DNA of 10,179 bases from Burkholderiales bacterium (GCA_005800405.1 SYFN01000091.1:1-10179), one strand, 5' to 3'; positions 1-6,910 are shown, counted from the first letter of the stretch. Made by a program: numbers and translations. The notes: generated by a model not told the origin, from the letters alone.

Positions 1-132
1 CTCGGTATGAGCGGCGCGCGACTAGTAACGACGGCGATGTATCAACTGCATCGTACGGGAGGTCGTTACGCGCTCTGCACCATGTGCATTGGCGTAGGGC
101 AGGGCATTGCCGTGATGCTGGAGCGCGTGTAA
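1..132 (+). CDS. pcaF: beta-ketoadipyl-CoA thiolase, C-terminal 43 residues (start lies outside window)
   Basis: Frame 1 is open from the first base to a TAA at 130-132. The tail carries the thiolase C-terminal signature: a GMSGAR segment (the motif that follows the catalytic His-Pro-Leu in thiolases, here cut at the window edge) and a CIGVGQG stretch whose Cys (codon 85-87) is the family's second catalytic cysteine. The enzyme cleaves beta-ketoadipyl-CoA with CoA to succinyl-CoA and acetyl-CoA, the last step of the beta-ketoadipate pathway, in the cytoplasm. The assignment as PcaF rather than a general acetyl-CoA acetyltransferase rests on the downstream pcaHGBDC genes and on the close fit of the tail to PcaF/PaaJ-type thiolases; the [10 protein letters not shown] tail is typical of that group. 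PaaJ-like use cannot be excluded from 43 residues. Confidence 0.88.
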   Translation, partial: LGMSGARLVTTAMYQLHRTGGRYALCTMCIGVGQGIAVMLERV

Positions 133-212
133 GCGCACGACGCAGGCGCTCGGTGGCTTGCCATGAAAAGAGAAATTCAAACTCTGTCGGGAAACATGAA
201 ATAGGAATGTTG

Positions 213-917
213 ATGTCTGAATTGCTTCCCTATCGCAAAGCAACTCCGGGCGCGCAACCCGAATACCTGTACCCGCCGTATGCATCAACCGTCAAACGCT
301 CACCGTCGCAGCCGCTGATACTGCTGCCGCAATCGCTGTCCGAATTGACGGGGCCTGTATTTGGTCACGAGCGTGTTCAGGCACAGGATGCTGACCTTAC
401 GCGGCAGCACGCGGGGGAACCCCTAGGCGAGCGCATTATCGTCGAAGGTCGTGTGCTGGATGAGGATGGCCGTCCGGTGCCCAACACGCTGATTGAAATC
501 TGGCAGGCCAATGCGGCCGGTCGTTACCAGCATAAAAATGATCAGCATGATGCGCCGCTGGATCCGAATTTCACCGGCGCCGGTCGTACGATGACGGATG
601 CGCAGGGTAACTATCGCTTTCTTACCATTCGTCCTGGTGCTTATCCCTGGGGTAATCATCCCAATGCCTGGCGACCTGCACACATCCATTTTTCACTTTT
701 CGGCCACGCTTTTGCAACGCGACTCGTGACGCAAATGTATTTTCCCGGTGATCCATTGCTTGCGTTCGATCCGATTTATCAGAGTTTGCCCGACGAGAAA
801 GCGCGTCGGCGCATGATCGCTGATTTCAGATTGGATCTGACTGAGCCGCAATTCGCGCTGGGTCTTCAATTCGACATCGTACTGCGTGGCCAGCGTGCGA
901 CGCCCATGGAGCGCTAA
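213..917 (+). CDS. pcaH: protocatechuate 3,4-dioxygenase beta subunit
   Basis: Iron-bearing subunit of protocatechuate 3,4-dioxygenase (EC 1.13.11.3), which performs intradiol cleavage of protocatechuate to 3-carboxy-cis,cis-muconate with O2 in the cytoplasm. All four non-haem Fe(III) ligands of the family are visible: Tyr105 (in AGRYQHK), Tyr144 (in GAYPWGN), His157 and His159 (in RPAHIHF). Each is exactly three residues before its counterpart in the Pseudomonas putida beta subunit (Y108, Y147, H160, H162). The intradiol signature region VEGRVLDEDG.PVPNTLIEIWQAN precedes the first Tyr. I chose ATG 213 (234 aa) because AGGA at 203-206 sits 6 nt upstream and it gives the usual N-terminus and length. 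An in-frame ATG at 207 overlaps the ribosome site, and the longer frame from 84 runs back into pcaF. It is separated from pcaG by 1 nt, so the two subunits are translationally linked. Confidence 0.97.
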   Translation: MSELLPYRKATPGAQPEYLYPPYASTVKRSPSQPLILLPQSLSELTGPVFGHERVQAQDADLTRQHAGEPLGERIIVEGRVLDEDGRPVPNTLIEIWQANAAGRYQHKNDQHDAPLDPNFTGAGRTMTDAQGNYRFLTIRPGAYPWGNHPNAWRPAHIHFSLFGHAFATRLVTQMYFPGDPLLAFDPIYQSLPDEKARRRMIADFRLDLTEPQFALGLQFDIVLRGQRATPMER

Positions 918-918
918 G

Positions 919-1488
919 ATGAGCCACCAACCCACGCCCTCACAGACGGTCGGTCCCTACCTCCACATTGGTCTTGACTGGCTCAATACCCGCGACCTCG
1001 CGCCAGCGGCTGTAGAACGTGAGCGCATCACGATTCACGGAAAACTGCTGGATGCCGATGGTCAGCCCGTGCCCGATGGCATGATCGAATTCTGGCAAGC
1101 GAATGCGCATGGCAAATATGCCCATCCCGCCGATACGCGAGACTTGCCGCTGCAAGAGGGATTCAGCGGTTTTGGCCGTCAGCCTACGGATCAGCAAGGT
1201 AAGTTCATGTTCACCACCATCAAGCCCGGCGCAGTACCTGCGCTGGGTGGGCAATTGCAGGCCCCCCATATTCTGGTCAATATCTTTGCGCGTGGTTTGT
1301 TGCGGCAGTTGGTGACGCGTCTGTATTTTCCGGGTGATGATCATGCATCTGACCCCGTCATGCGTGTCCTACCGCAGGCAAGGCAGAGAACGCTGATTGC
1401 TGTGGCGCAGCCCGATGATTCATCCCATTTTCAATGGGACATCGTCATCGGGGGGGGTGCCAATGAAACCGTCTTCTTTGATCTCTGA
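919..1488 (+). CDS. pcaG: protocatechuate 3,4-dioxygenase alpha subunit
   Basis: Alpha subunit of the (alpha-beta)-type intradiol dioxygenase, paired with PcaH directly upstream. It has the same intradiol fold signature (IHGKLLDADG...PDGMIEFWQAN, then GKYAHP) but lacks the His-x-His iron pair: the equivalent stretch reads QAPHILVNIF. This is as expected for the non-metal subunit. It contributes active-site residues: the N-terminal Gly12-Pro13-Tyr14 and Arg125 in FARGLL match the family's Gly14-Pro15-Tyr16 and Arg133 at consistent spacing. ATG 919 (189 aa) is preceded by GGAG at 908-911, 7 nt away; an in-frame ATG at 886 would add 11 atypical residues inside pcaH. The C-terminus ends in the typical ETVFFDL. 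A run of eight G at 1450-1457 lies 10 codons before the end; the frame through it is intact. Confidence 0.97.
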   Translation: MSHQPTPSQTVGPYLHIGLDWLNTRDLAPAAVERERITIHGKLLDADGQPVPDGMIEFWQANAHGKYAHPADTRDLPLQEGFSGFGRQPTDQQGKFMFTTIKPGAVPALGGQLQAPHILVNIFARGLLRQLVTRLYFPGDDHASDPVMRVLPQARQRTLIAVAQPDDSSHFQWDIVIGGGANETVFFDL

Positions 1489-1503
1489 TCCAAGCCTGAA
1501 ATC

Positions 1504-2859
1504 ATGCATATCTCCTCACTGACTGACGGCTTGTTTTCCAGCGAAGGCATGCAGCGTCTTTTTTCTGACAGGAATACGATACAGCGCATGCTTGATGTTG
1601 AGGCGGCATTGGCTCGTGCGCTCGCTCTCGAAGACGTGATACCTCAAAGTGCCGTGGCAGCGATTGTCGGTGCGTGCAAGGCAGATCTGATTGATGCCGA
1701 TACGCTGGCGAAATTAGTCAGTAGCGCCGGTAATCTTGCCATTCCACTGGTTAAACAATTGACTGCGGTGGTAGCGAAGACAGATGCAGAGGCTGCGCGC
1801 TATGTGCACTGGGGGGCGACCAGTCAGGATGTGATTGACAGCGGACGTGTCCTGCAGTTACGCGATGCGATTGATCTGATCACGACGGATTTGGCCGAAC
1901 TGGCTGATACGCTGGCATCGCTTGCGCATCAACACCGTGCGACCATCATGATGGGGCGCACCTGGATGCAGCATGCGCAGCCCACCACACTCGGCCTGAA
2001 AATTGCCGGATGGCTGGATGCGATCATGCGTCATCAAGATCGTTTGCAGGAATTACGCACTCGCGTGTGTGTTTTGCAGTTCGGCGGTGCCACAGGGACC
2101 CTGGCCAGTCTCGGTCACAGTGGATTGACAGTTGCGACCGCACTCGCCAAGGATTTGTCGCTTGCGCTGCCGGCACTGTCCTGGCATACGCACCGAGATC
2201 GTATGGGCGAGATCGCTACGACCTTTGGACTGCTCACAGGCACACTCGGCAAAATGGCGCGCGACATTGCTTTGCACTCGCAAACTGAAATCGCCGAACT
2301 TGCCGAGCCCCTTGCGCAGGAACGCGGCGGTTCATCCACCATGCCGCACAAGCGCAATCCCGTCGCTTGTTCTGCAGTGCTCGCTTGCGCGATCCGCGTG
2401 CCGGCACTGGTATCCACCATGCTGACAGCGATGGTCCAGGAACAAGAGCGCGCCCTCGGTGGATGGCAAGCTGAATGGGACACCCTGCCGGAGATTGCAT
2501 CGCTGACTTCGGCAGCCCTGAATCAATTGCGTGAGGTGATGTCCGGTCTTGCGGTCGATGCTGCACGCATGCGATCCAATATCGAGATTACGCAGGGTTT
2601 GGTCATAGCCGAAGCGGTGTCGCTGGCACTCGCGCAGCATGTGGGTCGCGCAGTGGCGCATGAGTTGATCGAGGCGGCTTGTCACCAAGCGGTCGAAAGT
2701 GGTCGCTCACTGCTTGACGTTCTGAATTCAGATACTCGGATGCCGCAAGACTTTTCCTCATCGCGCATTGAGGCCCTGTTTGATCCAGCGCATTATCTGG
2801 GTGAAGCACCTGCGTTGGTCGAACGTGTGCTCGCGCATCACCGTCAGCGCAAGGCGTGA
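1504..2859 (+). CDS. pcaB: 3-carboxy-cis,cis-muconate cycloisomerase
   Basis: Member of the fumarase/aspartase/argininosuccinate lyase superfamily that lactonises 3-carboxy-cis,cis-muconate to 4-carboxymuconolactone (EC 5.5.1.2); a cytoplasmic tetramer in characterised relatives. The three conserved superfamily regions are visible in order: HWGATSQD at residues 102-109, the GRTWMQHAQP stretch at 151-160, and the catalytic loop GGSSTMPHKRNP at 275-286. The 451-aa length matches bacterial PcaB (about 450). HWGATSQD and RTWMQHAQP are forms typical of PcaB and adenylosuccinate-lyase-like members; the pca operon makes the cycloisomerase role secure. The start at 1504 fits the family N-terminus (short lead, then LFSDRNTIQRMLDVEAALARA), though I see no strong ribosome site in the 15-nt gap after pcaG. 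Translational coupling to pcaG is a reasonable inference. Confidence 0.96.
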   Translation: MHISSLTDGLFSSEGMQRLFSDRNTIQRMLDVEAALARALALEDVIPQSAVAAIVGACKADLIDADTLAKLVSSAGNLAIPLVKQLTAVVAKTDAEAARYVHWGATSQDVIDSGRVLQLRDAIDLITTDLAELADTLASLAHQHRATIMMGRTWMQHAQPTTLGLKIAGWLDAIMRHQDRLQELRTRVCVLQFGGATGTLASLGHSGLTVATALAKDLSLALPALSWHTHRDRMGEIATTFGLLTGTLGKMARDIALHSQTEIAELAEPLAQERGGSSTMPHKRNPVACSAVLACAIRVPALVSTMLTAMVQEQERALGGWQAEWDTLPEIASLTSAALNQLREVMSGLAVDAARMRSNIEITQGLVIAEAVSLALAQHVGRAVAHELIEAACHQAVESGRSLLDVLNSDTRMPQDFSSSRIEALFDPAHYLGEAPALVERVLAHHRQRKA

Positions 2860-2901
2860 CAAACATGAATATGCTCTTACAAGCCACCTTCAGGAGTCAT
2901 C

Positions 2902-3708
2902 ATGTCGTTCATTCAGACAGGTAGCGGTAAACTTCATTACGTGCTCGAGGCGGTTGCAGGTAATGAGGACGCGCCCGTGCTGGTCATGTCAAATTCACTT
3001 GGCACCACCATGGATATGTGGTTGCCACAATTGCCCGCTTTGCTTGAGCACTTCCGTGTGCTGCGCTGTTACACGCGCGGTCATGATCAGTCTGATGTCA
3101 CACCCGGCCCTTACACAATAGCTCAGATGGGCGGCGATGTGCTGACGCTACTGGATGCACTGCAAATTCAGCGTGCTCATTTTTGTGGACTATCGATGGG
3201 TGGCATGACAGGCATGTGGTTGGGTATTCATGCGGCCGAACGGATTGACCGGCTCGCGCTATGCAACATCAGTGCCGCGATTGGTTTGCCCGAAGTGTGG
3301 AATGCACGTATCAGCAAAGTTCGTCAGGAGGGTATGGTGTCGATTATCGAGATCGTGCTTGATCGCTGGTTCACAGCAGATTTTATTGCCCACGCGCCCG
3401 CTCAGGTCGAGCGCGTTCGACGAATGCTGGCGAGCACCGCCGTTGAGGGTTATGTGGCTAATTGCGCTGCCGTGCGTGACATGGACCAGCGCGACGACCT
3501 GTCGAAAATTTCAGCACCCACGCTAGTGATCGCCGGGAGACACGACAAATCTACTCCACCAGAGCATGGCGAGCTGATCGCACGCGCGATTCGAGGCGCT
3601 CAATACGTCGAACTCAACGCCGCACATTTATCGAATTGGGAAGTGGCGCAGGCTTTTACGCAGAATCTGCTAGGTTTCATACTGAACAAGGAAAGCGCAC
3701 ATGGATGA
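2902..3708 (+). CDS. pcaD: 3-oxoadipate enol-lactonase
   Basis: Alpha/beta-hydrolase of 268 aa that hydrolyses beta-ketoadipate enol-lactone to beta-ketoadipate (EC 3.1.1.24). The nucleophile elbow GLSMGGM places Ser98. The acid is Asp215 in AGRHDKSTPP and the base is His242 in NAAHLSNWE, a complete catalytic triad in normal order. The N-terminal substrate-loop region (LVMSNSLGTTMDMW) has the SLGTT oxyanion-side motif common in PcaD. ATG 2902 is preceded by AGGAG at 2892-2896 with a 5-nt gap. Its stop overlaps the start of pcaC by 8 nt, so PcaD and PcaC are separate proteins rather than the fused PcaL found in some bacteria. Confidence 0.95.
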   Translation: MSFIQTGSGKLHYVLEAVAGNEDAPVLVMSNSLGTTMDMWLPQLPALLEHFRVLRCYTRGHDQSDVTPGPYTIAQMGGDVLTLLDALQIQRAHFCGLSMGGMTGMWLGIHAAERIDRLALCNISAAIGLPEVWNARISKVRQEGMVSIIEIVLDRWFTADFIAHAPAQVERVRRMLASTAVEGYVANCAAVRDMDQRDDLSKISAPTLVIAGRHDKSTPPEHGELIARAIRGAQYVELNAAHLSNWEVAQAFTQNLLGFILNKESAHG

Positions 3709-4087
3709 AAAAGAACGTTATGAACAAGGCATGAAAAAGCGCCGGCAAGTGCTTGGCGACGCGCATGTCGATCGCGCGCAGGCCAATCGCACTGACTTCA
3801 CCAGTGATTTTCAGGATCTCATCACACGCTACGCATGGGGTGAAATTTGGACGCGTCCGGGTTTGCCGGCACACACGCGCAGCCTGATGACGATTTGCAT
3901 GATGGTGGCACTCAACCGCGAGGAAGAGCTCAAGCTGCACTTGCGCGCTGCAATACACAATGGCGTAACCCGTGAGGAGGTCAGTGAGGCATTGCTGCAG
4001 ACAGCGATTTATTGTGGTGTGCCTGCTGCAAATATTGCGTTTACCTTGGCACAGCAGGTGTTTGCTACGATGGATGCTGGCGCCTGA
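3701..4087 (+). CDS. pcaC: 4-carboxymuconolactone decarboxylase
   Basis: Small helical protein of 128 aa of the carboxymuconolactone decarboxylase family, removing CO2 from 4-carboxymuconolactone to give beta-ketoadipate enol-lactone (EC 4.1.1.44). Recognisable PcaC features are the N-terminal ERYEQGMKKRRQVLGDAHVDRA, the central YAWGEIWTRPGL (residues 44-55) and the KLHLRAAIHNGVTREEVSEAL segment (78-98). There is no CxxC, which separates it from the redox AhpD branch of the same fold (compare the gene at 8499-8894). Start ATG 3701 lies inside the end of pcaD, with AAGGAA at 3688-3693, 7 nt upstream. It is the last gene of the operon: the next gene converges with only 12 nt between stop codons, and I see no hairpin terminator there. 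Confidence 0.96.
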   Translation: MDEKERYEQGMKKRRQVLGDAHVDRAQANRTDFTSDFQDLITRYAWGEIWTRPGLPAHTRSLMTICMMVALNREEELKLHLRAAIHNGVTREEVSEALLQTAIYCGVPAANIAFTLAQQVFATMDAGA

Positions 4088-4099
4088 GCACCGGATAGG

Positions 4100-4669
4100 T
4101 CATTTGATGCTCAACAGCGGTAACCAGTTCGAACCCGGATCGGCATCATAAAAATCCTTCGCCTTCAAAGGGCGTTGTCTTTGTTCGACCGGAAGCACAT
4201 CGGGCGCAATGAAAGGCGCCATGTCGACCTCGAACAGCGTGCCAGCGATACGATCGCCATCGACACGCAGACGATAGTACAAACCATAAAAAGGATTCAC
4301 GTGCAGATCTGTGGACCGGGTTCGCATGAACATGAGTGCGCATTCCAAAGGTAGCAAATCATCTTTGCTGACCAGCGCCGCTTCGTTATGAACCGGGAAC
4401 TAGCAAAGACGTTGCACGGGACCGGTCAGACAGAGAAAGGGGCGCATCGCCAGAAAATAATCCTGCATATGGGCAGCCATCTCGATACGAAACGCCGTTT
4501 TTCCCTGGGCTGCATCAGAAAAAATCACTTGCCCGATGATGTGGCGCTCACCTGTGGCATTGGAGAGAACGATGTTTCGGGTGCCGCTCCAATCAGCCGC
4601 CAGCGCGGGTAGCCCGAACATCAGGCCAATGATCCCTCGGAGTGCTGCGCGCCATGGTTTCGTTGTCAT
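4100..4669 (-). pseudogene. exported protein of unknown function, interrupted by an in-frame amber codon
   Basis: Reading right to left, ATG 4667-4669 has a good ribosome site (AGGAG at 4676-4680, 6 nt away) and starts a protein with a signal peptide: basic MTTKPWRAALR, a hydrophobic core, then ALA before ADWSG (cleavage near residue 24-25). The frame runs to TAG at 4400-4402 (codon 90), then continues in the same frame for 99 more codons to a normal stop at 4100-4102. The second half has no suitable ATG close to the break, and its texture (FPVHNEAALVSKDDLLPLEC..., DPGSNWLP near the end) looks like the continuation of one protein of about 189 aa. I infer a single nonsense mutation. The intact protein would be periplasmic; I do not recognise its function. 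Alternatives are a sequencing error or amber read-through. It is convergent with pcaC. Confidence 0.72.
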
Positions 4670-4703
4670 GCATCTCTCCTGCTGCGTAGGGTACGTAAAA
4701 CCG

Positions 4704-4709
4704 AGTATA
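4704..4709 (-). promoter_or_regulatory. possible -10 box of the interrupted exported-protein gene
   Basis: On the minus strand this reads TATACT (5 of 6 to TATAAT), 35 nt upstream of the start at 4669. No convincing -35 box sits at 16-18 nt, so this is only a candidate. The 154-bp gap 4670-4823 must hold the promoters of both divergent genes; on the plus strand TATAGT at 4757-4762 is the only comparable -10 candidate for the dehydrogenase gene, again without a good -35. Confidence 0.22.
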
Positions 4710-4823
4710 CGATGTCGGACGGTCACGCTGGCATCTAGGCTGTAAGCTGCCTCCTGTATAGTTGGGCTGCGAACAAGCTCGGCCGGTCGCGTTATTTTGA
4801 TAAAAACAATCAGCAGATCCAAC

Positions 4824-5735
4824 ATGCTCTCAGCTATCCGATCAGACAACACCATTGTGGTCATGGGGGCAGGCTCGGTCGGCTGTTATTTCGGTGGCAT
4901 GCTCGCGCGGGCCGGTTACCCCGTCACTCTGATCGGTCGACCATCGCATGTTGACGCCATCCAGCAGAAGGGGCTTTTGCTTGAAACACTGAGTTTTACC
5001 GAGTATGTAAAGCTTCACGCAACTACCGAGGTCAGTGATATCGCCTCAGCGCGCGTAGTGCTCTTCTGTGTGAAATCAACCGATACAGTAAGCGCAGCCG
5101 AGGCCATGCTGCCACATTTGTCGCCGGATGCGATTATTTTATCGCTGCAAAATGGCGTGGAAAATGCAGAGATGCTGCAGCGCCTGCTTCCCCAGCGCGT
5201 CATACCTGCGGTTGTTTATATCGCCACTGAAATGGCAGGACCCGGACACCTGAAACATCATGGGCGTGGTGAACTCACGATTGGTGATTCGCCCGTGAGT
5301 GAGAAGCTTGCAGCGAAATGCAGTGAGGCAGGCGTACCGGTGCAGGTATCGACGAATATTATGGGTATTTTATGGGGCAAGTTGATCGTCAATTGTGCAT
5401 ACAACGCGCTCTCCGCCATCGCACAGCAGCCGTACGGCAGACTGGTAGAAGTTCCTAGCGTACGTGAGTTGATGCACACCGTGGTGACCGAGTGCCTTGC
5501 TGTCGCGAAGGCGGTCGATGTGCAGGTTCCGGGTGACAGCTATGAAATCGTCAGGCAGGTTTCAACCAATATGGCAACCCAGTATTCGTCCACTGCCCAG
5601 GATGTGGCCCGCGGTAAACCAAACGAAATTGATTATCTGAACGGTTATGTGTGCAGGCAGGGAGCGCTACGGGGTATACCGACACCAATCAATCAGACGC
5701 TGCTGACACTGGTAAAACTGATTTCAACGAGATAA
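4824..5735 (+). CDS. ketopantoate reductase-family 2-hydroxyacid dehydrogenase
   Basis: NAD(P)H-dependent oxidoreductase of the ketopantoate reductase (PanE/ApbA) family, 303 aa. An N-terminal Rossmann fold opens with VVMGAGSVGCYFGG (GxGxxG, residues 12-25). FCVKSTDT and LQNGVEN (Asn110) are the family's cofactor/active-site loops. The C-terminal domain has WGKLIVNCAYNAL with the catalytic Lys186 and Asn190/194, and NEIDYLNG with Glu268, the counterpart of the substrate-binding Glu in E. coli PanE. The start is uncertain: ATG 4824 is chosen because it leaves ten residues before the first strand; TTG 4797 would add nine residues, and neither has a strong ribosome site. It may reduce ketopantoate for pantothenate synthesis, but the family also includes D-mandelate/D-2-hydroxyacid dehydrogenases. 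A catabolic role is suggested by the neighbouring pca and mandelate racemase genes and is inference only. Confidence 0.85.
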   Translation: MLSAIRSDNTIVVMGAGSVGCYFGGMLARAGYPVTLIGRPSHVDAIQQKGLLLETLSFTEYVKLHATTEVSDIASARVVLFCVKSTDTVSAAEAMLPHLSPDAIILSLQNGVENAEMLQRLLPQRVIPAVVYIATEMAGPGHLKHHGRGELTIGDSPVSEKLAAKCSEAGVPVQVSTNIMGILWGKLIVNCAYNALSAIAQQPYGRLVEVPSVRELMHTVVTECLAVAKAVDVQVPGDSYEIVRQVSTNMATQYSSTAQDVARGKPNEIDYLNGYVCRQGALRGIPTPINQTLLTLVKLISTR

Positions 5736-5749
5736 TACAAGGAGAAACA

Positions 5750-6022
5750 ATGGATCAGCAGGCATTCAAGACGATGCTCGAAAGCGAAGGCTTTGAGGTT
5801 GTCATCGTCGAGCGAGAGGCAAATATGGGTATGGATTTGCACAGTCATCCTTTTGAGGCCAAGGCGATGATCATCGAAGGTGAAATCAGGGTGGTGGTAG
5901 ATGGCAAGGAGACACACTGTCGCGTTGGCGACACCTTTCATTTAAGTGCTAACGTGATGCACACGGAAACTTATGGACCCAATGGTGTGAAATACATCGC
6001 CGGGCGTAAAGGGGCAGCTTGA
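5750..6022 (+). CDS. small single-domain cupin protein
   Basis: A 90-aa protein that is essentially one cupin barrel. Cupin motif 1 is visible as HSHPFEAKAMIIEGEI: His31, His33 and an acidic residue, Glu36, as likely metal ligands. Motif 2 is GDTFHLSANVMHTE, with His71 as the fourth ligand. The protein probably binds a divalent metal; whether it is an enzyme, an isomerase-like helper or a sensor cannot be told. ATG 5750 has a strong AAGGAG at 5739-5744, 5 nt away; the longer frame from 5651 would overlap the dehydrogenase gene and has no such site. It lies 14 nt after the dehydrogenase stop, so the two are almost certainly co-transcribed, and it is followed by the terminator at 6166-6201. Confidence 0.86.
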   Translation: MDQQAFKTMLESEGFEVVIVEREANMGMDLHSHPFEAKAMIIEGEIRVVVDGKETHCRVGDTFHLSANVMHTETYGPNGVKYIAGRKGAA

Positions 6023-6165
6023 TATACGGAAGCGCTGATTTAATAAACTGAGAACCTTTTGTGGCAAGGTCAATGGCACCAAACTCTTGAGCTTGCTGGT
6101 CCGCACGTGGCACAGCTACGCTGGTGCGCCATAAAACGTGGATTTATTCAGCCTCTCCCGAAATG

Positions 6166-6201
6166 GAAAATCCCGGGCTTTTGGCCCGGGATTTTCTTTT
6201 T
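6166..6201 (+). terminator. bidirectional intrinsic terminator between convergent genes
   Basis: Perfect 13-bp inverted repeat: arm 6166-6178 (GAAAATCCCGGGC), 5-nt loop, arm 6184-6196 (GCCCGGGATTTTC). It is followed by five T on the plus strand (6197-6201). The A/T-rich outer stem supplies U-rich flanks in both directions, so it can stop both the dehydrogenase-cupin transcript (+) and the carbonic anhydrase-like gene (-) whose stop is at 6224. Confidence 0.9.
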
Positions 6202-6223
6202 GCGTACTACCGGTGTACTTTGC

Positions 6224-6826
6224 TTAGCCGATCAGATCAACGCGGCCGGTCAGATCCATGATTCCGGTGATCACGCTTAGCTTGGGATGGCGCGTATTGA
6301 CTTCCTTACGGAACATCGCAAGTGCCTCTGTATGAGAACCTGTCTCGACTTCTTTTTCGGCCACACCCGGTGCACCAAAGGCCAGCTTGGCCGCGCCGCA
6401 ATCGCGATGGGACAGTGCGACCACACGTTTGATGTGATGCAGAGCGACTGTGATTTCGAGGTTGTCCCAAAAGGTTTTGTGCCAGGGTGCGAATTTCGGA
6501 TGGACAGCGCCAATTGGACCACCCGCCATCACGAAATGGCTGTAATTGTCACCCAACTTCTCGCGATCCACACCGGAGAGCAAACCCATGTACTGCCAGC
6601 TCAGGGTAGTAAAACGCGGGTCGATGCAATTGACCAGCATGGCTTCGTAGTTGCCGCCAGCAGCCATTGAACGTCCGGGTACAAAACCCATCATGCCGCC
6701 GGCCAGAACTGCGGCGCCGGTAGCCAGGAACTGGCGACGAGAGGTGCCCGATGCAACGGGCTTGCAGCACGGGCAGTCTGACTGATGCAGTCCGCCAGGC
6801 AGTGTCTCAATGATTTGTTTGGTCAT
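6224..6826 (-). CDS. Tat-exported beta-carbonic anhydrase-like protein
   Basis: A 200-aa protein with a twin-arginine signal: SRRQFLATG at residues 29-37, then a hydrophobic stretch and a likely cut after SMAA (near 56). The mature part has the beta-class carbonic anhydrase zinc signature: NCIDPRF gives Cys67-x-Asp69-x-Arg71, and SHRDCGA gives His139-x-x-Cys142. Carbonic anhydrases interconvert CO2 and bicarbonate (EC 4.2.1.1); this one would act in the periplasm, folded with its zinc before export. ATG 6824-6826 has AAAGGAG at 6833-6839, 6 nt away. Odd feature: a Cys18-Pro-Cys-Cys21 cluster in the unusually long region before the twin arginines. The mature domain (about 145 aa) is short for a beta enzyme, so activity on CO2 is not assured; it may be one of the carbonic-anhydrase-like family members of unknown substrate. 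Confidence 0.85.
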   Translation of the reverse strand: MTKQIIETLPGGLHQSDCPCCKPVASGTSRRQFLATGAAVLAGGMMGFVPGRSMAAGGNYEAMLVNCIDPRFTTLSWQYMGLLSGVDREKLGDNYSHFVMAGGPIGAVHPKFAPWHKTFWDNLEITVALHHIKRVVALSHRDCGAAKLAFGAPGVAEKEVETGSHTEALAMFRKEVNTRHPKLSVITGIMDLTGRVDLIG

Positions 6827-6864
6827 TTTTTTCTCCTTTGATAACAAAACTGCCGGGCAGGATT

Positions 6865-6884
6865 GCATTCGTCGAGCCGAATGC
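6865..6884. promoter_or_regulatory. 7-bp inverted repeat, possible operator for the carbonic anhydrase-like gene
   Basis: GCATTCG (6865-6871), 6-nt spacer, CGAATGC (6878-6884): perfect arms. It lies 39-58 nt upstream of the start at 6826 and overlaps the place where a -10 box would fall for the minus-strand TTGACA at 6905-6910. That position suits repressor binding or an mRNA leader hairpin. The regulator is unknown. Confidence 0.4.
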
Positions 6885-6910
6885 GACCGTTGCCTGTTAA
6901 ACGCTGTCAA
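6881..6910 (-). promoter_or_regulatory. possible sigma-70 promoter of the carbonic anhydrase-like gene
   Basis: On the minus strand a perfect -35 TTGACA is at 6905-6910; 18 nt further the sequence TCGCAT (6881-6886) matches TATAAT at only three positions. A strong -35 with a weak -10 would fit a regulated promoter. The transcript would start about 45-50 nt ahead of the gene. Confidence 0.3.

Noticed and set aside
84..212. In-frame N-terminal extension of pcaH
   Set aside because: It overlaps the end of pcaF, is Arg/Cys-rich and unlike any dioxygenase, and ATG 213 has the ribosome site and the expected N-terminus.
886..918. Earlier in-frame ATG for pcaG
   Set aside because: It lies inside pcaH without a ribosome site; ATG 919 has GGAG 7 nt upstream and a family-like start.
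940..1344. 134-aa minus-strand open frame
   Set aside because: It is fully antisense to pcaG, which has all its family motifs.
6287..6670. 127-aa plus-strand open frame
   Set aside because: It is antisense to the carbonic anhydrase-like gene and has no recognisable domain.
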